A stretch of DNA of 64,000 bases, taken from NCBI GenBank assembly GCA_016800925.1, contig JABCPU010000227.1, positions 46,166 through 110,165 on the forward strand, in the 5' to 3' direction. This DNA is from Suillus spraguei. Taxonomy: Eukaryota; Basidiomycota; Agaricomycetes; Boletales; Suillaceae. Both the position numbers and the translations under genes were made by a program. Positions 56,861-64,000 of this stretch are shown in pieces (position 1 is the first letter of the stretch; the number at the start of each line of letters is the position of its first letter). Below the pieces are notes generated by a model. The model did no database searches. It was given only the letters and a program-made list of their open reading frames with translations, and was not told where the DNA came from.

Positions 56861-57841
56861 GGAACTTCCAGGAACATCTTGGTCAAGTTCGTTTTGAAAG
56901 TATGGATATAGTTTCGACATAGTATTCTTGTGTTGATGTGGGAGCTGTTTGCTCGATCCAAGGGCACCGTGACTTTCTGCTTTCCTCAGGTCGGCGTGCG
57001 CATATATATATATATTATACTTCAGGAACTAGAAACCGATGTTGACATTGCGTAACGACCATCATCGTCAGGAAGCGAAGCAAGCCACTGGTCAATCGGC
57101 CACCTGTTGTCAAACTCTGAGAGCGGAGATTGTAGACTATGTAGTCCAAGTTGATGAAAGAACTACCAGGAATTCCCAGCAGGTCACTCGTCCGCTATCG
57201 ATCGGTATGAAAGTAATTACCACTGGATTGATCGTAAATGACCTAAAAAGATAGCTTCGGAACTCGGGAAGCTGGGTTTCGCGGGGTGGCTGGGCCGCCG
57301 CTGCAACGCTGAGGTCAAATACAGCTTGAGCGCTAAGCCTCGTCATTTACATATATCCTTGCTGCTGTGCTACCTGTACGTCTTTGTAAAGTGGAGCATC
57401 GATTACTTTACCACTGGGTCCTGATCTATGCCACCTACAATATCCTCTCGATATTAATCCTCCTGGCACCAGATTTGCGTCTGATAAATGGATGAGGGCC
57501 GTACGTATCTGTATACGCCTCGTCTGGATCTCCTGTCTCTTGCCCGTTTCTCACTGCGCTCAAACTAATCCCGCTGGATAGTATCGGCTTGTATAAATTG
57601 GGATTCAAGATGATGATGATGTCATGTATCTACGCTATGTACGATGAATAGAGACAGGCGTCGAATTACATTTTGGTCGCATTTCTATGCAGTAATGCAG
57701 AATGAAAAGAAGAATAACTTGGTGGACAGACACATAACAGCAGTATCGAGACTAAGGTGAACAAGATAAATAATGACCGTGCAGCCTTCAAATCCATATG
57801 CTGCTTTGCGTCTGAAAAGCGACTACTTTAGAAATTCCATG
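56861..57841. other. Intergenic before the protease pair
   Basis: It contains a short TATATATATA run near 57003, the first copy of the protease-flanking repeat (57030-57260) and otherwise no recognisable gene. Confidence 0.5.
57030..57260 (+). repeat. Protease-flanking repeat, copy 1
   Basis: GATGTTGACATTGCGTAACG, followed by CAGGAAGCGAAGCAAGCCACTGG and the block AGCAGGTCACTCGTCCGCTA, recurs at about 60380-60610 and 63300-63430. It lies downstream (3') of protease 1. Confidence 0.75.
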
Positions 57842-59324
57842 TTAGTTGGTAGTGGCATTAGTGAACGAGGTTTTGGCAAGCCCGATGCGGGAGTTGGCGG
57901 TATCGAACACAGAGTAGAAGCGCTGGAGGAATATGAGCCCGCAAACAAAGTCAAGCCCCATCCCACTGTGCGTTCCAATGTCGTTAACGATGAGATATAT
58001 GACATTGCTAGCACCACTAATTTTGGAGTTGAGGGAACGAGGCCAGATTTGGGCGTTAGGAGTGAGACTGTATGTTTCCTGTGCAAAATGGTGAACAAGG
58101 GGTGTCAAGGCGGACAGAAATGGCGTACTGTTCCAATATGGAAATTCAGGTTCTTGAGGACGCTGTATTGGGCAGAGGAAACGGTGAGGAAACCAGTTTT
58201 TTTATCCAAAGCAGCGCCAGTTGCAGACTGGTACTTGGTGAGAGCATCTATCGAATTCTGATTAGACCATTATTACTCGCTGCACTTTGGATCCATACCG
58301 GTGGCAATTAAAATAAAGCTGGTGCCAGTTTGGAAGATACCAGCAGTGGAGGACAAGATCGTCATGGAGACGTAGGTGATGCTCCCGTCGATACCCCAAT
58401 AGGTCGATGCAGGGTTGGCGGTGGTGATAGGACTGAAAAACAGCTACTATCAGTCTGGATTGACCTAGTAGGAGCTGGAGTAGCTTACGTGTATGCAATG
58501 TCGCCGGTGTACATGGTAGCGTCGGTTCCACCAAAGGTGAGCTGTCCTTGGGTCTCTGTCTGCGGATTGCTGGGCTGGAAAAAGGCACTGACAATGTCCT
58601 GAGAAACGGCACCTTGCTTATACAGGTTGTCAGTGACAGTCGGGATCGTCATTGTCGATAATTGTGGTAGGGTACCCTCTGTCAAGCCTACAGGCCCGAT
58701 GCCAAGGACACCGTCGACACCAGTTGGAAAGTCCGTTGAAGTAATAGCAACACCAATCGACTGCTCGGTAACGGTGATCCCACTACCGAGGATGACGGTG
58801 TCGAGGTACTCAGTTCCTATAGATAGTCGTAGGTGTTTTCGACTCATGATATTGGTGTATGTCATACCAGAAAAGATGCCAGAAGGGGAGACGACCTCCA
58901 CATGCTGATGAGTGTTGACGCTAGTTTCGGTTACCACATACTTAGTGGAGGCGGCAAGCCATGTGTTCGAGCTACCGGTATCGACAATCATGTTGTCTTC
59001 ATTAATACATCAACAGTCGCATGTTTTCTCCGAGTCAGTGTTGAACTTACAGGTTGTGGGAGGGCTACCGATGGCAACTGCTGTGATGTAGGTTACGTCA
59101 CGATTGAACGCAGGAGTAATTCTACGAGCATGACCGCGCTTGCTGGGGTTTCGAAGGGCCGCCGCATGAGCTTTATCATAGTGCAAGAGATTAACAGTAT
59201 CATTGGAAAAGTTTAGCCTCCCAACAATAGGGAGGGTGATGGGGGAATTGCGAATTTCAACAGGCGAACCCGTGATTGACAAAGCCAGGAGGAGAAAGGT
59301 CAAAAAGGATGTAGCATTGCTCAC
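57842..59324 (-). CDS. Pepsin-family (A1) aspartic protease 1; catalytic Asp and start codon missing
   Basis: Exons complement(57842..58078, 58129..58247, 58299..58432, 58489..58996, 59051..59324) read as one frame of about 423 residues. The order is a signal-like stretch (FLTFLLLALSITGSP), a propeptide, then the mature domain with IVDTGSSNTW, GVDGVLGIGPVGL, QLTFGGTDA and a C-terminal FLQRFYSVFDTANSRIG. The first catalytic motif is DTGS. The second, expected as DTG or DSG, reads FQTGTS with CAA at 58332-58330, so the Asp is replaced by Gln. No ATG precedes the signal peptide in frame; the paralogue has ATG there and this copy reads GTG-AGC. Unless an upstream mini-exon supplies the start, this is a pseudogene or a proteolytically dead homologue. 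Confidence 0.85.
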
Positions 59325-61095
59325 TGGAAAGTAATGTCACACAGTTACGGTAGTCCATTATATATGTGCTAGCGAACAGGTGGTAAAGTTGGGCACGTTA
59401 GCCACGTATGAAACCATCCCCCGTTGAAAAAGCGACGACCAAATAGTTGCTGTCCGAGTCAACATGAGTGCAAGGATTCGGCTTCCAGATAAAATGGGGA
59501 AACAGTTTTGCTTTCGTGGACGAGGCTACGAGGTCCAGATACGAAGCTTCAGACGATTATTATTTCGGGAGTTGCCTGGATACATAACGTTTCTCCGAAA
59601 CTCGGATGAAGTCCACTACTACTGCTCCTTTGTCAGTACGCCACAGCAGCTTTCACACACTTAGTCCAATTGCATGTATCACTGGTCAGATCTTCTCCAT
59701 GGAGCCATGAACTGGAATCTTGATTTACTGATGGATACAGAATTGTCAGGTTGTTTTTATTAGTGTGTTACTCGATGCGCATCAAAAAGCATGTTTTCCG
59801 CCTTTTTCCCAAATTCTTCAAATTCTTTATCCTAAAAGCCACCCCTGTTCCTCCTCCGCCCATTATCATGCATCCACGTATATGTCCCCGTTTAGCTAAC
59901 GTGGTGTCAGTCTATCTTGCACTTGGCTTAACGCTGGCGTGACAACGACGTAAAATCGCCCCTGACACTACACTACAACTTACGGTAAACATGGAGTTTT
60001 TCGAAACATTTATATAGAAGGTCTTATCGTCACTCACATGTTTCCATATGCACTTTTTTGCCCTCAACGACGGCTTGAAATTGTCTTTCGCATCTGTCAT
60101 AACTGTGTCGTGCGGGTCGCACTGGGTGTATTGGCTAATAACGTGCTCGCGCTGCAATGTCGACGTAAATGGCAGACAGCGAGATTGTATACCGTGTCTA
60201 AGATACTTATGCAGACCTCTGAAACTGGGCCGGAACTCATTATTGTTGAAGAATCTTTGTGTCATTTCTGTTTGCAATCGTTTTTCCACTCTTGGATTTC
60301 CAACAATTATTATGCAGCTCAGGACACGGAGGTGCAGAGTCGGGGATTGACGCGATCGAGCGCCGTTATCGATATACTGAACTGGAAACCGATATTGACA
60401 TTGCGCAACTACCATTGTCATTAGGAAGCCGAACAAGCTACTGATCAACCAGTTACCTGTAGTCAGACTATGACAGCAAAGATTGTAGACTATATAGCCC
60501 AAGTCGATGAAAGAACTTCCCAGCAGGTCACTCGTCCGCTATCGATTGGCATGAACGTAATTATTACTGCCGCGAGTCCGTTATCTGTCTACCACTAGAT
60601 TAATCGTGAATGACGTGAAAAGATTGCGTCAGAATAGCTTTAATTCGGGACGGTGGCTGGACCGCCGCTGAGGTCAGATACCCTACAACTGCAGGCACCT
60701 ATGGGTTATTGAAATTATTGTATCTGCGTTCATCTATAATTATAGGGAGTAATATAACAAATCTACAGGGATAGGTGACCTGCACGGATCATCTTGGACG
60801 AACGCATCATAATGTTCCACTGGAACATGGACTGCAGAATGACCATAAAAAAGGTGAGGGTAGCTTGCGCGCATATGTCGGTCATGGTATTGTCCCCTGA
60901 AGGTCACCGATACGTCAGGCATTCAGGGAAATAAGAAGCAGGAGTCGAATTACATTTTGATCATATTTCTAAGCAGTAACGCGGAGCGAAGAGAAGGATA
61001 ACTTGGAGGACAGACACATAACAGTAGTATCGAGATTAAAGCGAACGAGACAAGTAATGTCCATGCAGCCTTTTGTGTACTTTAGAAATTCCATG
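59325..61095. other. Intergenic between the two proteases
   Basis: It contains the promoter region of protease 1, sequence shared with the upstream region of protease 2, and the second copy of the flanking repeat. ORFs here (for example 60038-60424 plus and 59912-60502 minus) are repeat-derived and lack motifs. Confidence 0.5.
60124..60610 (+). repeat. Protease-flanking repeat, copy 2 (extended)
   Basis: Besides the segment shared with 57030-57260, this copy includes an additional 5' part (GTGTATTGGCTAATAACGTG through CAGACCTCTGAAACTGGGCC) that is also present at 63095-63225. Confidence 0.75.
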
Positions 61096-62557
61096 TTAGT
61101 TGGTATTGGCATTAGTGAACGAGGTTGTTGCAAGCCCGACGCGGGAATTGGCGGTATCGAACACAGAGTAGAAGCGCTGGAAGAATGTGTACCCGTGAAT
61201 GATGCCAGTCCGGGCCACGCTACTTGGCGTTCCAATGTCGTTAACGACGAGATATATGACACCGCTAGAGCCACCAATTTTGGAGTTAAGGGAGCGAGGC
61301 CATATTTGGGCGTTAGGATTGAGACTGTATATTTCCTGTGCAAAATGGTGAGCAAGGGATGCCAGGGCTGACAGAAATGGCGTACTGTTCCAATATGGAA
61401 ATTCAGGTTCTTTAGGGAATTGTATTGGGCAGAGGAAACGGTGAGAAGACCAGTCTTTTGATCCAAAACAGCGCCAGTTGCAGACTTGTACCTGGCGAGG
61501 GCATCTATCAAATTCTGATTAGACCATTATTACTCGCTGCACCCTGGGCACATACCGGTGGCAATTAAAATAAAGGTGGTAGCACTATCGAAGGTACCAG
61601 TAGTGGAGAACAAGATCGTCATGGAGCCATAGGTGATACCCTCGTTGACACCCCAATAGTCCGATGTAGGGTTGGTGGCGGTGATAGGACTGAAAAACAA
61701 CTACTATCAGTCTGGATTGACCTAGTAGGAGCTGGAGTAGCTTACGTGTATGCAATGCTGCCTGTGTGCTTGGTAACGTCAGTTCCACCGAAGGTGAGCT
61801 CTCCTTTGCTGTCTGTCATCGAACTGGCGGGATCTAAAGAGAAACTGATAAGGTGCTGAGAAATGGTGCTTTGGTTATACAGGTTGTCAGTGACAGTCGG
61901 GATCCTCGTTGTTGGTAAATGTATTAGGGTACCCTCTGTCAAGCCTACAGGCCCGATGCCAAGAACACCGTCAGCACTGATGACCGAAGTAGCAGCAACA
62001 CCAATCGACTGCTTGGTGATAGTGAGCCTACTACTGAGGGTGACGGTGTCGAGGTACTCAGTTCCTATAGATAATTGTAGGTATTTTCGACTCATGATAT
62101 TGGTGTATGTCATACCAGAAAGGACGCCAGAAGGCCAGATGACCAACACAGGCTGACCAGTGTTGACGCTAGTTTGAGTTGCCACATACTCAGCGGTGGC
62201 AAGCCATGTGTTCGAGCTAGCGGTGTCGACAATCAGGTGGTCTTCAATAATACATCAACAGTCGCATATTTTCTTAGTGTTGAACTTACAGGTTTTTGGG
62301 GGGCTGCCAATGCCAACTGCTGCAGTGTAGCCTGTGACATTGGGTAATACAGGACCCCTACGAGCATGGTCGTGCGTTTTTGGATTTATAAGGGCCGCCG
62401 CGCGAGCTTTATCAAGCTGTAAGAGGTTAATAGTACCATTGGAGAAGTTTAGCCTCCTGACAATAGGGAGGGTGATAGGGGAATTGCGAACTTCAACGGA
62501 CGAACCCGTGATTGACAAAGCCAGGAGAAGCGTCAAAAAGGATGCAGCGGGGAACAT
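61096..62557 (-). CDS. Pepsin-family (A1) aspartic protease 2; altered catalytic glycines
   Basis: Exons complement(61096..61335, 61386..61504, 61556..61689, 61746..62241, 62290..62557) give 418 residues with intact start (MFPAASFLTLLLALSITGSS, signal peptide) and stop. Exon lengths match protease 1 closely. Both catalytic Asp are kept, but both following Gly are Ala: IVDTASSNTW (62227-62219) and FDSATTF (61589-61581). Other landmarks are ADGVLGIGPVGL, ELTFGGTDV and FFQRFYSVFDTANSRVG. A1 proteases are secreted by wood- and litter-decay fungi for nitrogen uptake. The conserved Gly shapes the psi-loop, so activity is doubtful but not excluded. Confidence 0.9.
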
Positions 62558-64000
62558 GACTCACTGGAAAATAATGTTATACTCAGTCACGGTAGTCCAT
62601 TATATATGTGCTAGCGAACGGGTGGCAAAGTTGGGCACGTTAGCCACATATGAAACCATCCCTCCTCGAAAAAGCGATGACAAAATATGTAGTTGCTGTC
62701 CGAGTCAATATGAGTGCAGAGATTCGACTTCCAGATAAAACGTGGAAAGAGTTTTGCTTTCGATCCCAGGTGGCAGGAATTTACAATTAGCCTGTTTGAT
62801 TACCCATGGTTCATTGGCTTGCGCTACGTTTACTTCCAAAGAGATGCTCTCATGGGAGAACGTTAGTGCCAATTTTACTGTAGCAAGTATTGCAAGCGAT
62901 CGAGTTGCTGGACTGAGTCAACTGACATCATTTTCAGCTTCAAGTGGTGGATGACGCGTATTTTGAAATTTGGCCAGGCTGAGCCATGGGAAAATCCTCT
63001 AGGTGTGCTTCGATCGAGCATATATCTCACGCGCTCCTTCGTAAGGACTTCACTTGGGAATCGGCGCCTCACCGGGCGTGCGGGCGGCACTGAGTGTATT
63101 GGTTAATAACGTGCTCACGCTGCCTCCCTTTCCCAGCGTAACAGAACTGGCAGACAGCGAAATTGTATGCCGTATCTAAGATACTTATGTAGACCTCTGA
63201 AACTGGGCCGAAACTCATCACTGTGCAGCTCAAGACACGGAACTGCAGAGTCAAGTATTGGCGTGACCACTGGTACTGAGCGCCGTTACCGATATACTGA
63301 ACTGGAAACCGATGTTGACATTGCGTAACTATCATTATCGTCAGGAAGCGAAGCAAGCCACTGGTCGACCGGTCACCTGTAGGTTGTAGAGGCTGTAGTC
63401 AGACTCTGAGAACGACATCACTGAATTGATGAGTCTTCGATATGGTAGTCATGAGACCTATAGACCGATACAATTATGCTTGTGTGGAATATATCTATGT
63501 ATTCTAGAAGAAAATTGTTTTGTTCGTACATGACTATTGATCCCTGCAAATCTACACTGAGAAGAGGCGCCAATGACAAGCTTGAAGCTTACTATGGCGA
63601 CATCACAACAGATAGGGCACAGTAGCCCAGCGACCTCAACTTGCACAGGCCCTATTGTCATTTTAATGCAAGAGTTTGTTGCAGTTGTAGGGACGCAATG
63701 ATGCATCATTGCTGAAGTGGATTCTTGGTTAGAGTGGTGCAATAGTGATGCGTGGAATATAGTAGGCCCGGATCAATGATGCATCAAAACGAAATTCTGA
63801 GAAGACGGGAATTGTCCCACGGTCACACTACCTGCTCGCTGCCATATGCCCACCACCTGCTTATTACCACCATACACTGCACACGGATCTTGCAGCCCCA
63901 CAGCTGCGTGCTACCGCTATTGGGCGACTTCCCATAGACTAAATAATCCAGATTATCATATACCGGTAGTGATGCGGAAGTCCGGTTCAGTCGCGGTTCA
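62558..64000. other. Right-edge region, repeat copy 3, no gene seen
   Basis: Upstream of protease 2 there is its promoter side, then the third flanking repeat. From 63430 to the edge no ORF has family motifs. Confidence 0.45.
63095..63430 (+). repeat. Protease-flanking repeat, copy 3
   Basis: It contains both parts seen in copy 2 in shortened form (GTGTATTGGTTAATAACGTG and GATGTTGACATTGCGTAAC). With copies 1 and 2 it gives the layout repeat-protease-repeat-protease-repeat, which implies unequal crossing-over of an approximately 3-kb unit. Confidence 0.75.

Noticed and set aside
57000..57020. TATATATATA run as a promoter
   Set aside because: Not near the start of any called gene; simple repeat only.
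1..64000. tRNA genes, rRNA genes and CRISPR arrays
   Set aside because: No cloverleaf-like A/B box pair, rRNA core or regularly spaced repeat array was seen on reading; a covariance search could still find a tRNA I missed.

Overview
The window looks like nuclear DNA from an agaricomycete basidiomycete. The evidence is intron-dense genes with about 50-60 nt GT-AG introns, well-kept branch points, short intergenic gaps, and gene families typical of mushroom-forming fungi (MYND-finger proteins, GDSL/CE16 esterases, polyporopepsin-like aspartic proteases, small protein-kinase-like genes). All coordinates and exon joins were read by hand from frame continuity and family motifs.

Left third (1-29 kb): mostly housekeeping genes, several on the minus strand. 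In order: the 5' part of an unrecognised gene at the left edge; a PNS1/choline-transporter-like membrane protein (851-3552, 6 exons); about 5 kb with no recognisable gene; a possible membrane-protein gene (8.7-10.4 kb); a basidiomycete protein of unknown function (11639-12538); another gene-poor 5.9 kb; acetolactate synthase ILV2 (18396-20696); a FAHD1-type fumarylacetoacetate-hydrolase-family enzyme (22549-23543, plus strand); a SAPS-domain (SIT4 phosphatase-associated) protein (23667-27211); and the AP-2 clathrin adaptor mu subunit (27499-29248), which carries a GC-AG intron.

Middle (32-45 kb): a tandem segmental duplication of about 6 kb. Each unit holds a GDSL/CE16 esterase, a MYND-finger gene and the 5' half of a TRF4/Cid14-type non-canonical poly(A) polymerase. 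The breakpoint lies inside the polymerase gene, so the left polymerase copy is a truncated pseudogene and only the right copy (43297-45510) is complete. The right unit also carries a 0.45-kb palindromic element, and a 701-bp hAT-like element sits inside that palindrome with a perfect 8-bp target duplication.

Right third (45-64 kb): a long disordered protein whose start codon appears to be split by an intron (45881-48301); a remnant of an agaricomycete-specific family; a frameshifted kinase-like pseudogene; a second hAT/palindrome remnant; the spliceosomal U6 snRNA gene next to the spliceosomal cyclophilin PPIL1; a PWWP/Tudor-like chromatin protein (53824-56860); and a tandem pair of aspartic proteases (57842-62557) flanked by three copies of a repeat. 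The two proteases have lost different parts of the catalytic DTG motifs, which is the most unusual protein-level observation here.

No tRNA, rRNA or CRISPR array was seen. No dedicated novel gene system is evident; the interest lies in duplicate fates, nested repeats and unusual splicing.
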